Origin: Pycnococcus provasolii
Taxonomy: Eukaryota > Chlorophyta > Pseudoscourfieldiophyceae > Pseudoscourfieldiales
Direction of reading: 5' to 3'
Assembly (NCBI GenBank): GCA_049487715.1
Contig: CP150565.1
Coordinates: 434,001 to 498,000, forward strand
Length of the DNA stretch: 64,000 nt
The notes beneath the pieces were generated by a model, which saw nothing but the letters and a program-made list of their open reading frames with translations, made no database searches and was not told where the DNA came from. A program made the position numbers and the translations under genes. Below are positions 29,964 through 40,991 of the stretch, one piece after another; within the stretch, counting starts at the first letter, position 1, and each line of letters opens with the position of its first letter.

Positions 29964-30051
29964 ACTGGGTCCTAACAGGCATCTTGCACGGTACCACTTG
30001 CACGACTGCCACGTCCCCTTGTTGGATCCTCGCCTTCAAAGAAAACGAACC

Positions 30052-32892
30052 ATGATGATGTCCGCGTCATGTCGTCGTGGTAATAATGGCCATGGACGCA
30101 CACGTTCCCGTTCCCATTCGCGTTCGTGGTTTTGGCCTCTTCAAGTCTTTCTTGGTTGGGCATTGTTCTTTATATGCCTTCCTTCTCTCTCTAGGGCGCA
30201 ACCTACCGTGGGAAGCGACGGATCCACAACGTGCCCCGTCGGTGACGACTTAAACATTAGAACGTTCGGCACGCAAGGACAAGTCGCGGCGAGTGGCTCG
30301 AGTGGCTCGTCGTTCAACGACAAAACGGACGCTTCCTCGGGAAGTTCCAACATCACAACCACGACGACCACCGTTGGAACCACACTACCGTACTATCGAG
30401 GTTTACCGCCGCTCGAGCTCGTGCCAGGGTGCGAGTACGAACTCGACTTGCAAGACAAGGTGGAGGCGTACGTCAGGGTCATACGCAAGGACACAAGCAC
30501 GAGACTGCGTGTCAGCTGGGAACTGGAAGGAGATCAGGATCCCCCGTGGTTCCTCTTCTCTTGGCACGGACAGTGCTGCGGCGGCCACAACCCACACGCC
30601 AGCCTTACCAAGAGCACAATCTATGGCGACTGGGGATTCAAGCCGCAGGCTTGGACAGGCGAGGTCGTGTACCTGCAGCAGGAAAATGGACAAGACAACT
30701 ACCACTGCACGCCAGCATGCCGTACATACATGGTCACGCCGTGGACGGGCGAACTGCTGATCACGGTGTCGACTTGGTTTTCCTACGGACGCGTTGCGGG
30801 CAAGGTGACGTTCAGCCTCGAGGAAGAGAGGCCGTACATCAAGCCGGATCAACTTAGTGCCATCAAGGATGTGTACGACGAGTGCTGCGCCTCGCGCCAG
30901 GCGCCCATGGGGTGGAGCTCGGACGCGTACAAGACTGCTAACGGCACGGACACTGACCAAGTGCCGTACTGCACTTGGCTAAAGCCGCCATTTGGAAGTG
31001 CGAGCGTGAGCGGCGCATCCAACACATGGGAGGCGATGAAGTTCAACGAGCAGAGCTGCGACGACATACCCGGCGCATTCTGTGACAAGGAAGGCAACGT
31101 GGTTGAGCTCACGCTCTTCGAGAAAGGACTTCGATGCCCATTCCCGCAGTCGATTGGAAAGCTGCAGAGCCTAGAGATTCTCGACCTCGGGCGCAATCGA
31201 ATCGAGGGCAGCGTGCCCGCCGCCGTCGCCGAGCTGCGCAACCTTCGGAAGGTGTCGATGCTGCACAACCGCGTCGAGGGTGACGTGCCGTGCTTTGCCT
31301 CAAACAAGCTCACCGAGATCACGATGAGCAATAATCGTCTGGGCGGAACACTGCCATCGTGCTACAATGGCGACCAGCTCAAGACTCGACACCCAGCCAT
31401 CAGAACCCTCCGCATTGACAGAAACGTCATAGGGGGCATGATCAGCTCGGCAGCGTTCGCAACCTCCTCGCAGTTTCCAGAGCAGCTCGTCGCTCTTGAC
31501 TTGTCGCTAAACAAATTCGAGGGAAAGCTACTCGACAACCTGTGCAATCTTCTCTCAAGTTTGCGCACACTTCGGCTGAGCCGCAACCGCCTCAGCGGCG
31601 GAATTCCCGCCTGCCTTCTTGAAAATATGCCGCAACTCGTCGACCTCGACTTGAGCTACAACAAATTCAGCGGGGTATTTCCGAAGATTGGCAAGCCAAC
31701 GAAGAATCTCAAGCGACTGCAGGTGCAGCACAACGACCTCGTCGGCAGCGTCAGCACCCAGCTGAATGCGTATGTCGAGAACGTAAGAGAGACAGTGCAC
31801 AGCAGCGACGCAATTCTCAACCTCGGCGCAAATCGCTTTTCGGGCGAATTGCCTGAGAGCCTCAGGTACCTCCTGTACTCCGCTGCTACGCCGTTGAGTG
31901 GAATGGTGCTCGGCGGCAACCACTTCAGGTGCGACATGACGACAGGATCGTGGCCACTTTGGGCGATGCGTGCGCCGTTGATGGTGACGAGTGACGCGCT
32001 AGGCAACTGTGCACCGGTACCACAACCGGCGAGCGTACAGCCAGCGACGGCACCAGGTGGATCGCTGATTGAGCTCGGCGGAAGCGGATTCGTCCAGAGC
32101 GATGAGCTGGCCTGTTTTTTCCACGCCATCAATCGCGACTCAAGAGGCACGCGAAACGGCTTGTCGCCGGAGCTGTTCGCAAGCACATCTGCGGTCTACC
32201 TCAATAGCACTCTCGTGTCATGCATGGTGCCCTTCGAACTGACAAACAATTTAGCAAACGCTGACTCCTCGAGATCGATGACTGGTGATGCAACCAGGTA
32301 CGGAAAGAAATACATGTCGATGAACGTGTATCGTGGCGATGATATTTTTGTGAGCGTTGCAAATTACGGCGACGACATCGCATCGAAGAAAACGCTTGGC
32401 GACTCATTTGTAATGCCATCGTTTAAGGTGGAATGTCGCCTTGGCTATGCAGGCAATGTGTGCCAGTACAGTGCCGAAAACACGTGTAGCTCGCGAGGCA
32501 CGCCGACGGACGAAGGCAAGTGCACTTGCTTCGATGGATTTGAGGGACCGACATGCCAAGATGTTGCGAAGAACGTGATTGACCAGGAGGTGAGTAAGCA
32601 CGTGCAGACGATGGACGTCTCGCTTATCGTCGGCCTTACTGTTTCCATTCTGATGTTCGTTGGCTGCTGCTCGTTTGCTCTTGTGATGATTCGGCGCGAG
32701 CGAAAGGGTGAGCCTCTGTTCACGCCATTACCCACCTCGGAAGAGGAAGCGTATGACATGGAGACAGAAATGGCGGGGCGCATGGGGCGCGCACCTCACC
32801 CGGACAGCTTTACTCCAAGCCCGATAGAACAGAGAGCATTGGCAAGTGAAGACAGAAACGTCCCACAAACGCTTCATGCCGTGGAGCCTTAG
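30052..32892 (+). CDS. LRR / TIG-like / EGF-like single-pass membrane protein
   Basis: The protein is 946 residues from the triple ATG at 30052. A signal peptide follows a basic start (hydrophobic core FLGWALFFICLP, then SRAQ). The ectodomain starts with a unique region containing cysteine pairs and WSWHGQCCGG-like aromatic patches. About eight plant-type leucine-rich repeats follow (LEILDLGRNRIEGSVP, LRTLRLSRNRLSGGIP, LVDLDLSYNKFSGVFP; residues about 370-640). Next come an IPT/TIG-like segment (ASVQPATAPGGSLIELGGSG) and an EGF-like unit (CSSRGTPTDEGKCTCFDGFE then GPTC). One transmembrane helix (about 872-896) and a 50-residue acidic tail complete it. There is no kinase domain, so it is a receptor-like or adhesion protein that would need partners to signal. 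Confidence 0.88.
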   Translation: MMMSASCRRGNNGHGRTRSRSHSRSWFWPLQVFLGWALFFICLPSLSRAQPTVGSDGSTTCPVGDDLNIRTFGTQGQVAASGSSGSSFNDKTDASSGSSNITTTTTTVGTTLPYYRGLPPLELVPGCEYELDLQDKVEAYVRVIRKDTSTRLRVSWELEGDQDPPWFLFSWHGQCCGGHNPHASLTKSTIYGDWGFKPQAWTGEVVYLQQENGQDNYHCTPACRTYMVTPWTGELLITVSTWFSYGRVAGKVTFSLEEERPYIKPDQLSAIKDVYDECCASRQAPMGWSSDAYKTANGTDTDQVPYCTWLKPPFGSASVSGASNTWEAMKFNEQSCDDIPGAFCDKEGNVVELTLFEKGLRCPFPQSIGKLQSLEILDLGRNRIEGSVPAAVAELRNLRKVSMLHNRVEGDVPCFASNKLTEITMSNNRLGGTLPSCYNGDQLKTRHPAIRTLRIDRNVIGGMISSAAFATSSQFPEQLVALDLSLNKFEGKLLDNLCNLLSSLRTLRLSRNRLSGGIPACLLENMPQLVDLDLSYNKFSGVFPKIGKPTKNLKRLQVQHNDLVGSVSTQLNAYVENVRETVHSSDAILNLGANRFSGELPESLRYLLYSAATPLSGMVLGGNHFRCDMTTGSWPLWAMRAPLMVTSDALGNCAPVPQPASVQPATAPGGSLIELGGSGFVQSDELACFFHAINRDSRGTRNGLSPELFASTSAVYLNSTLVSCMVPFELTNNLANADSSRSMTGDATRYGKKYMSMNVYRGDDIFVSVANYGDDIASKKTLGDSFVMPSFKVECRLGYAGNVCQYSAENTCSSRGTPTDEGKCTCFDGFEGPTCQDVAKNVIDQEVSKHVQTMDVSLIVGLTVSILMFVGCCSFALVMIRRERKGEPLFTPLPTSEEEAYDMETEMAGRMGRAPHPDSFTPSPIEQRALASEDRNVPQTLHAVEP

Positions 32893-32980
32893 GAAATAGA
32901 ATTGTGACCAAGCAATATATAATTAGTTTCTTTGTTTTTGAAAAATAAAAAATAGAATAGTGGGGCATTTACTCGTAAGC

Positions 32981-34810
32981 TTAGTAGTAGTCGTCGTCGT
33001 CTTCATCGCCGTCTGCGAAAGAATCTTCCTGGAGTCCTTGGAACTGCATTCCATGAGTAGCCTCAGGACCCAGCTCCGAAAGAATGGCACGGAACTGCGC
33101 GTCATCGGTGGCAGCCTCGTCCCCGAGATTGGTGTAACTCGGTCGCGCGGTCGCGGCTCTCGCATACTCAGGCACGAAGCCGAGCACCTTTCGCCACACT
33201 TCGGGAGAAACGCCCGCAAGCGCCTCAGATTCGTCGCCCGTCGATGCAGATGCGCCCATCTTCTTTTTGGGGTGTCCAGCCTTGTCCCATGGCAGTAGAC
33301 TTCGGTGTGGCGTCGAACCGGCTGCAAGCGCAACGGCGACGCGTTCGCCACGCAATCCAGGTTGCCTGACACTTCTGCCAAATTTTTTAGCTGTTCCCCG
33401 CAGAACGCTCTGCGACGGTTCTCCCCCCATCGCGGGCGCGCTCGCCTCTGCTCGTGGTGGGCGATGGTTCTCTGCTGTCGACGGTCGCTGACGCGGCGGT
33501 GCCTCCGACCCGGGATTACCTGGAAACGGTGTCATCACGTCGCCATCCGAATAGACGGACGTCTTACCCGGCGACGACTTGCCGCCAGTCAGAGAACCAA
33601 ACACGGCGCTCTTCGAAGCCGGCAGAAGCAAACGCTCTGCGCTCATCGTGTCGCCGATCTCAAGGCTCTTCGCGGCATTCGCAAGTTTATCGCGATCTTT
33701 CAGGGATGCCTTAAGCATCCTGCTCTTCTCCTTCGCCAACAGCGCCGCGTGCCTCTCCGCGCTAACGCGCGCACTCGTCTCTCGCTCAAGCGCGAGGCGC
33801 GCCGCCGCGGAGTCTGCCTCCGCCGCCGCGACCGCTTTCTTGAGATCCACCGTCTCTGCCTGCGCGTGGTGCACGATGGCGTCCGCGTCCGTCTGTATCT
33901 GGCGCATCCTCTCCTCCGCGATCACCGCCTCCTCGCGCGGCAACTTGTGCGCCTCGAGTGCGAGATTTGCCCTCGACAGCTTATTCTGCAGCACCTTTGC
34001 AGCCTTCGCTGCAAGCTCGCGTCTCGACTCCGCCTCCGCGGCGCGCTGTTCGTAGTTCGTCGCCGCGTCCTGCGCCTGCTTCCACCTGGAGGCGGCATCC
34101 GCGCGCTCTCGCTCTGCGATCTCGAGTGCCCTGTTCAGTCGTAGGTTCTCCGCCTCCGCACGCCTCTGAGCCATCTGCGAGGCTTCGAGCGCGTGCTTGA
34201 GCCTCTGCGCGTTCAGCTGGCTCTGCGCGAGCTCCGTCTGCGTTGACCTCAGTTGCATCTGCACGTTGTCGTACGCGGGTCTTAGCCACTTGTACAGCAC
34301 AGCCGCTCGGTCGGGTGGCTGGTGTATGTCTCGGAAGCTGTCGAAGACGTTCCCGTCAGCCTCCAAGTTGGTCAGCTGTCCTGGGCTGAGCACGGAAGGT
34401 GCGTTGACTTCGTCGGACCTAAGGTGATACGGTGGTGGTAAGTTCTCCGGCGCGTACGCGGCGAACGTTTGCTGCGTTGCTTGTGCCTGCGCCGCCGTCG
34501 ACGGCTTTGGTTCATCGTCGTCGTAGTCGTAGTCGTCGTCGTCTTCTTCCGTCGCGTAGTCTTCTCTGCCCACAACTGGTGTGTGTCTCTGCGCGTACGA
34601 CGCCGACGCCCTTAACGACTCGAGCGCCGCTTCTTGGTGCCTGAACGACGTTTCGCGTACCAAGTCACGTTCGGAGAGTCCTTGTCCACCAACGGAGTAC
34701 CCGACAAGTCCCGTCGGACTCTTCACAGACTGCAACAAGTGTTTTTTCCTAAGTCCAGGACCAGGACCAGGACCAGGATGGTTGTTCGAAACCGACTTGC
34801 GAGCAGGCAT
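32981..34810 (-). CDS. Coiled-coil protein with acidic C-terminus, function unknown
   Basis: The protein is 609 residues from the first ATG at 34808-34810 (MPARKSV); the open frame upstream lacks an ATG. The N-terminus has a GPGPGPG run and an acidic YDYDDDE patch. Residues about 170-390 form a long, Ala/Glu/Arg-rich coiled coil. A basic, Ser/Pro-rich linker and a WDKAGHPKKK patch come next. The last block (SPEVWRKVLGFVPEYARA, then DAQFRAILSELG) may be a small folded helix pair, and the protein ends DEDDDDYY. This layout is common in cytoskeletal, basal-body or trafficking proteins, but I do not recognise the family. It is convergent with the LRR gene, 88 bp from stop to stop. Confidence 0.7.
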   Translation of the reverse strand: MPARKSVSNNHPGPGPGPGLRKKHLLQSVKSPTGLVGYSVGGQGLSERDLVRETSFRHQEAALESLRASASYAQRHTPVVGREDYATEEDDDDYDYDDDEPKPSTAAQAQATQQTFAAYAPENLPPPYHLRSDEVNAPSVLSPGQLTNLEADGNVFDSFRDIHQPPDRAAVLYKWLRPAYDNVQMQLRSTQTELAQSQLNAQRLKHALEASQMAQRRAEAENLRLNRALEIAERERADAASRWKQAQDAATNYEQRAAEAESRRELAAKAAKVLQNKLSRANLALEAHKLPREEAVIAEERMRQIQTDADAIVHHAQAETVDLKKAVAAAEADSAAARLALERETSARVSAERHAALLAKEKSRMLKASLKDRDKLANAAKSLEIGDTMSAERLLLPASKSAVFGSLTGGKSSPGKTSVYSDGDVMTPFPGNPGSEAPPRQRPSTAENHRPPRAEASAPAMGGEPSQSVLRGTAKKFGRSVRQPGLRGERVAVALAAGSTPHRSLLPWDKAGHPKKKMGASASTGDESEALAGVSPEVWRKVLGFVPEYARAATARPSYTNLGDEAATDDAQFRAILSELGPEATHGMQFQGLQEDSFADGDEDDDDYY

Positions 34811-35804
34811 CGTAGTAGTAGTAGTGTTAATGAGACCACCAAGAAAAATCAGTCGCCTGTATGTACTGTACCCGTAATAATAAAAGGAGTGTACTCGTGC
34901 GCGCGCGAAGCCGCGAACCCTCTCTGGAACTCTCAGGAACTCGGGACAGACGACGCACGCACGCGCACGCAACGCCGGGTCCAACCAACGACGGGTCCCG
35001 TCCCGTCCCTTCCATTCCCGTGCGTCAAATGTTGTTAATTCACGCGACGGGATCCCCTAAACCTTTTAGGTGGAGCAATCAGGAGCAATCAGGTGATGAG
35101 GAGAACGAAGGCCCGCACTCGCAAACACGCAACCTTACACACGCACGCATGGCATGATGGCACTAACCTTAATCCCACCTACCCTAATAAAAGGAACGGG
35201 CAAGCCGGTTTGCATTTATTTGGCCGTGATTTGGCCGACCGGCGAGCAACAAGAAGGCGTGGTGTGGAGCCTTGCACATGGTCTTGCAGGTGGTCAAGAA
35301 AGAAAAGGGGCTTGCAGCTTGTATAAAAAGTACTTTTTAGTACTACGATACGATAGACTAGGTAGGCTTGCACGTGGTCCATTCCGTGAACTCCTCTTAG
35401 ACTATCGTAAGCCTTCCCATTCTTTCTCCTGAGGCCGCCCATGGTGGCGTTCCACAAGGACTAATAAGGGGAAAGGGGAGAGCCTGGGAGAGGTAGAGGT
35501 GCCCCTGGGGACAACTCCTCCTATGAGTAGAGGTAAAAGGAGGGAGTCCCAAGGAGAAATGACAAAGGAGAAAGGGTTAGGGTTAGGGTTAGGGTTAGGG
35601 TTAGGGTTATACCCTTTCCCAGTTAGGGTTCCCTTCCCGCCTGGCCGCCTGGTCCTGGTCCTGGGACGAAACCTTTCTCTTTCTCGGCCTTTAACTTTCT
35701 TGTTTCTTTCGCGCCGCCCTTCATCAGTTCATTCCACTTCCCGTCATTTCCTCTCGCTTGTTTGGTGTATAAGCAACGTTGCCGTTCCCTCGTTGATCTC
35801 AGAG
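34811..35804. promoter_or_regulatory. Divergent promoter region with perfect TTAGGG array
   Basis: About 1 kb separates the starts of the coiled-coil gene and the DEAD-box gene. It contains GGAGCAATCAGGAGCAATCA direct repeats near 35072-35094 and a TTAGGG array at 35575-35610. A second TTAGGG lies near 35623. I see no gene. Confidence 0.6.
35575..35610 (+). repeat. Interstitial TTAGGG array upstream of the DEAD-box gene
   Basis: Six perfect TTAGGG-type hexamers ending in TTATACCC, about 195 bp upstream of the DEAD-box start. Confidence 0.95.
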
Positions 35805-37375
35805 ATGTCTAGTTGGGCAGACGCCACGGAAGAAGAACCACATGCACAGGTGTGGCACCTCCTGAGCCTGGTTTCAAGGAGTCAGACCCGCCTCCCCCAG
35901 GTTTCTCTGCCTCTGACGAAGGTGCTCACAACCCGTCGTTGATCGAAGCGCAAGCAGGTTCAGGTTCAGGCTCAGGCTCAGCTGCGGGCGCTGGTGTGGA
36001 GGACGGGGTTGACAAGCCGGATATCGCGCTCAAATCCGAAGGTCTGCAGGAAGAGGAGGGGGAGGAAGTTCAGGCGGAAGTACGAGGGGATGCGGAAAGC
36101 ATCTACAAGGCGGCGGAGACGTTCGAGGACCTTGGACTCAGCAAGGAACTGCTCGAAGGACTCTACAGCGGCATGAAGTTCCAGGCGCCGTCAAAAATTC
36201 AAGCGAGGACGCTGCCTCTCATCCTGTCGCCGCCGTACAGCAATATCGTCGCGCAGGGACACAACGGAAGCGGGAAGACGACGTGCTTCACACTCAGCAT
36301 GCTCAGCCGAGTCGACGTGGGAGAAAACTGCCCACAGGCGCTGTGCATATGCCCGACGCGTGAGCTTGCCATGCAAAACTACAAGGTTATGCTCAAGATG
36401 GCACAGTACACGAGCATCACGTCCAAGTGCACAGCCTCGGAGGAGTACGGTGGTGGAGGGCGAGGCGCGGGAGTGGAAAAAGCGGGCGCGTCTATCAACG
36501 AACAGGTCATCATAGGAACGCCGGGAACGCTAAAGAACTGGATCACCTCCGGACGCAAGCCACCGCTGGACGTGACGAACCTGAAGATACTCGTCTTCGA
36601 CGAGGCTGATCAGATGCTAGACGCGAACAACTTCAAAGACATGAGCCTGCGCATCATCAAGGCGATCGAAGACAAGAAGAACAAGGCGAAAGGCGCGCCG
36701 CCGCTACAGATTCTGCTGTTCAGCGCGACGTTCAGCGACGTCGTCAAGGAGTTCACGAGCCGCGTCGTTGGAAACGATGCGCACCGCATATGGCTACCGG
36801 CGTCGAAGCTGTCGCTGGACGTGATCAAGCAGTACCGCGTCGTCTGCCCGCGCGAGGAGGATAAGGTGGACGTGCTAAAGGAGCGCATCTTCCCGCTCGC
36901 GGAGAGACTAGGGCAGTGCATCATCTTCGTCCGCACGCGTCCCGCGGCGCGGCACCTTCACAATGAGCTTGCGAACGAGGGCCACAAGTGCACGTCGATC
37001 CACGGCGACCAGAGCTTCCAGGAGCGTGACCAGGTGGTGAAGGAGTTCCGCGATGGCACGACGAAGATCCTCATCGCCACGAACGTGATGGCGCGCGGCT
37101 TCGATGTGAGCACCGTGACTCTGGTGGTGAACTACGAGCCTCCAACTGTGAACGGCGACGGCCAGACACCCGATCCGGAGACTTACATGCACCGCATTGG
37201 CCGATCTGGACGGTTCGGGCGCAAGGGCGCGGCATTCAACTTGGTGACGGAGCACACGAAGCAGGTGGACGTGCTTGGGGCAATTTCGGGCCACTTCCAA
37301 CGTGAGGTGAAGGATGTGCCCTTCGACGACGACGACGCTTTCGAGGAGGTTCTGAAGGAGGCGGGACTTGCTTAA
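35805..37375 (+). CDS. DDX19: DEAD-box RNA helicase Dbp5/DDX19 (mRNA export), frame break near the start
   Basis: From 35813 to the stop the protein reads as DDX19/Dbp5. FEDLGLSKELLEGLYSGMKF and PSKIQ form the Q-motif region, NGSGKT is motif I, PTREL is Ia, FDEADQM is II and FSATF is III. FVRTRPAA, TNVMARGFD and MHRIGRSGRFG complete domain 2. Dbp5 remodels mRNPs at the cytoplasmic face of the nuclear pore. This frame has no ATG before the Q-motif. A natural start, ATG 35805 (MSSWADATEEEPH), is in another frame and must join within the next 40-70 bases. A 29-nt GT-AG segment at 35850-35878 would do so, as would a one-base error. TGTAA lies 14 nt past the stop. Confidence 0.9.
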
Positions 37376-37530
37376 AAGAAAAAAGATTTGTAATAGATAC
37401 GACTACCGATTTTTGTCTCACATATCATCATCAAATGGAGGGAATTTCCCGTTTAAACGAAAATTTTAAACGAACAGTAATACGCCCCTCTTCCTACTTG
37501 ACTCTCCGCCCCATTCCTTACGTATTCATC

Positions 37531-39914
37531 TCAAAGATGCACGTATGTCTCCGCGGGAGGCGTGTAGTCGAGCGGCGAAGCACCCGACAGCGCGAATCCG
37601 GCGGTCTTCTCGAGCGACGCGTACGTCGTGGCGTCATAGACCGTCCACGTGTACGTCGCGGCGGAAACGTCCTCGTTGCCTGCCACATCGATCGCGTGAA
37701 CCTCGATCGTGTGAACGCCAGGCGCGATGCTCGAGAGGTTGAGGCGCGCCGAGGACGACGTGCTGTAGTTGTCAGCGGAGTCAACCTTGTACTTGTACGT
37801 GCACGGGGACTCGTCGCACGCGAAGAGGAACGAAGCCGTCGTAGCCGCAGTCGGGCTCGAGGGGCCGCTCGACACCATCGTGTTCGGCACCGCCGTGTCG
37901 ACGGTCCACTCGACCATCGCCTCGGCGCCGACATTGCCAGCCATGTCCGTGTGGCGCACGTAAACCTGGTACAGGCCGTCAGCCAGGCTCGACAGCGTGA
38001 TCGTGAACGAGCCGTCCGCAGCCGTGGCCACCGATCCCGAGACGCTTGAAAAGCTCGCGTCGCCAACCTTCTCCACGCGGTACGTCGTTCCACCCGTCGC
38101 CATGATGTTTGCATCCGTCACCTTACCGCCGAACGTGGCGGTGGCAGCCTGGCTCGAGGCACCCGGCGCGGTGATCGTCGTCACCGGCGCCGTCATGTCG
38201 ACGATGAACTTCCTGCACGCCGGTGTGGGATCCACCACGCCAGCGGACGTGTACGCCTTAGCCTCAAGCTGGTGAACGCCCTCCGAGAGGCCCTTGATTC
38301 CAAACGCGGGGAAGTGCACACCCTGCTTCCAGCTTCCGCTGTCGAGCTTGTACATGTACGTGTAATCAGACACCGCGGCGTTTTGGTCAATCGTTGCGGA
38401 GATGGTGTACGTCACGGAGGAGGAGGCGATCGCCGCCGATGCGGTGCCCGAGCACGCGTAGTCGCTCGTCGTGCTGACGATCGTGTCGATCGGCTCGACC
38501 GTGAACGAGTCCGTGGCAGCCGATCCCGCATTTCCGAGCAGGTCCACGCCGTACACCTTGAAGGATCGCGAACCGATGGGGAATGTGTTCGCCGCAAGCG
38601 TCACGGTCGTCGCCGTGAGCGTTCCAGGCATCGTGTACGTCGTTCCGTCCGTCGAGTACTTGGAGTACGATCCCGCCTCGCTGAAGCTCCACGTGAACAC
38701 TCCGGCGGTAGACGTCGGGTTGTTCTGCGCGGACCACATCTTCGTGATGGTAGCCGTCGGCGGCGTCGTGTCCACCGTCCACGTGAAGCTCTGCGCCGTG
38801 CCAACGTTGGATACCGAGTCCACCGCAAGCACCCCGAACGTGTGCGAGCCATCCGTGAGTCCAGAGAGCGTCTTCGTAGCCGTGCTTCCCAGGCTCGTGT
38901 AGCCCGCGGAGTCGAGGTCGTAGCGGAACGTGCATCCGGCGTTCTTCGCGTGCGGGCGCACGGAGAACGAGTAGAAGGAGGCGTACGTCTCCGTGTTTCC
39001 AGCCTTGTCCACAGCCTTGACGCGCACGATGTGCTCGCCAGCCGTCAGGGACGCCGTCGAGAATGAGGTGGTGCACGCCGCGTAGGCACCATTGTCCACG
39101 GCGCACAGGTACGTGATTGTATCAAGCTCGCAGTTAGGGTTAGCATGCAGGGGCTGCCGTGCAGCCCGCCTTGTTCGCAGTCGTCTGCACGGCCGTGTAG
39201 GGCGCACCGTTGGCGGTTCCGTAGTAGTCCGTGGCAGAGAGGGTGAAGCTGAAGATGCCGTTCGCAGCCGGTCCCCAGCCGTTGCCAGAGTTGGGCGAGG
39301 GGTCGTACGAGTTACCCGTAGATTGCGTGATCGCGGAAGAGGGCGCGACGTTGTCCAACTTGACAAGCCAGTTCGTCGCTCCATCATTCTGGCCAGCTAC
39401 ATTGCCAGTGGCCAAGGTCCATACACCAGAATCTTCGCACGTGACGGAGAAGGTGTAGTAGCCGTCGGGCAGGCTCGACTCGGTAAGTCGTGTGCGACGA
39501 CGCTGCAGTGGTGGAGCACAGCGACCAGTCGGAGCCGTAAGCCTCAAGGCCGGAGTCAGCAAGCTCGGCAGTGGTTGGGTTTCCCGTCAACGATCCGACG
39601 TCATAATTTCCGATGTCCGTACCCGCAGCGCTGGCGAAAGTCCAAGCCGGGCTGAAGGTGAGCTGCGACGCACGCATACGGCAGTAGCACCGTACGGAAC
39701 CGCCAATACCAAGTCCGGGACTGTGGTCGGCGGCCTGAACCGCGGCCCGGTTATTATCGTACGTCTGCCACGCGAAGGTGAGGTCGCCTCCGGTGGCATA
39801 GTAGTTACCTCCATAAACCCTCGAGGCACCTGGCGCGGTAGCCGTCGAGAAGACGATGTCGACGGCGTTGGCGACGTACGCGGTGGCTAAGAGGAGCACG
39901 CAGCGGACGAGCAT
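37531..39914 (-). CDS. Secreted protein with tandem bacterial-type Ig-like domains (two frame breaks)
   Basis: ATG 39914 begins a clear signal peptide (LVRCVLLLATAYVANA). The product runs through three frames, with changes near 39490 and near 39145; each needs removal of one base (mod 3). Joined, it gives about 790 residues: an N-terminal domain with paired cysteines, then five or so Ig-like repeats of about 90-100 residues. The repeats have the pattern CTYKYKVDS...LADGSHTF.V.A.D..GN......TWTVDT, familiar from bacterial and algal surface proteins. The end (DYTPPAETYVHL) has no membrane anchor. It is probably extracellular, in the wall or matrix. The 3' end is 155 bp from that of DDX19. It may be intact with very short introns, have sequence errors, or be decaying. 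Confidence 0.7.
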
Positions 39915-40991
39915 GGTGAAGAACGAGGAATGAAAGAAGAGGAGAGCGAAAAGGAGGCTTGGAAAGGAAAGGGTGCGCGGCCGGCCTCTGGAGAAAGAAA
40001 AGAACGGGTCTGGACTCACTCTGGAGGAGAACGAGCGCGCTCTGGCCTCCGTGATGAGGTCTATTATGACGTCTGGCGAAGTGGCGAGTGGCGACTGGCG
40101 AGTGGCCTTCGAAGTGGGGCAAGGCGGCAAGCAACACAACCTGCTGGCCGTAGATGCAAGAAACAGCGAAACAAAAGAGCGATGCTTGTTGTACAAGACC
40201 TCGGGAGTCCCTGTAGTCGTCGAGAAACTTACCGTCGGAACCTTACACACATTAAGAACTAACTACGGTAATGGCCATGGACTTGCTGATCCCCCCCTCT
40301 CTCTGCTCTCTCTCTCTGCTGTCTGCTCTCTCTCTCTCTCTCTCTTGCTCGTTCGTTCTCTTGCTCGTTCTTTCTTTTGGTGTTCGTTGGATTCCTTGAG
40401 CTTGAGCGGAGCCTTGAGGCATTGCACAGCGCAGCTTGCACAGTTAACAGCTACAGAGGTGAAATCCACGCGTTCTCAATCAACCCCAAAGGATCGTCCT
40501 TGAGATCGCCGGGCAGGCGGGCAGGGCAGCCCATCAACGGATACCTCAAAGTATCACTACGGTAGGAGCCCTTTCTTTGGGGATCCCCCCTAGGTCCCTG
40601 GAAGTTGGTGCCATCTTCCTCGAGGGAAGACTTCTCAATTCTTCTTCGGCCTCGGGGAGGTGGGTGCCTCGGGATCCAGGTCGGGTTTCAGGGCCCTAGG
40701 GTCGGGGGAACAGGTCGAGGGAACAGGTCGAGGGAACAAGTCCAAGGGCATCCGGGTAGGGTATCGGAAAGGGTCCTGCCGCCTCCTTGTTTTTTTTTTT
40801 CTGTCCGGCCGCCCCTTCCTTCCCTGTTCCTGTTGTGGACCCGCCGCCGCACACACGCACACGCACACTCACACGCCATTCTCATTCTTTTGTCGGCTTT
40901 TGAGCGTCTTGTCGCTTTTTCTCGGCAGGTGGTTCATCTCGCTCGGCAGGTGGTTGGTTTTTATTGTCCTTTCTTTCCGTATATTCTCGTC
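39915..40991. other. Divergent intergenic region with CT microsatellite
   Basis: CT-rich simple repeat at 40298-40352. At 40690-40745 there are three GGGAACAGGTCGA-type tandem units. ACACACGCACACGCACACTC lies at about 40850-40870. No gene is supported: the frame reading into DAHP synthase from 40605 has no ATG before 40992. Confidence 0.55.

Noticed and set aside
40605-40991. N-terminal extension of DAHP synthase
   Set aside because: The frame is open but begins with TTG and has no ATG until 40992; a nuclear eukaryotic gene should use the ATG, which is followed by a transit-peptide-like stretch.
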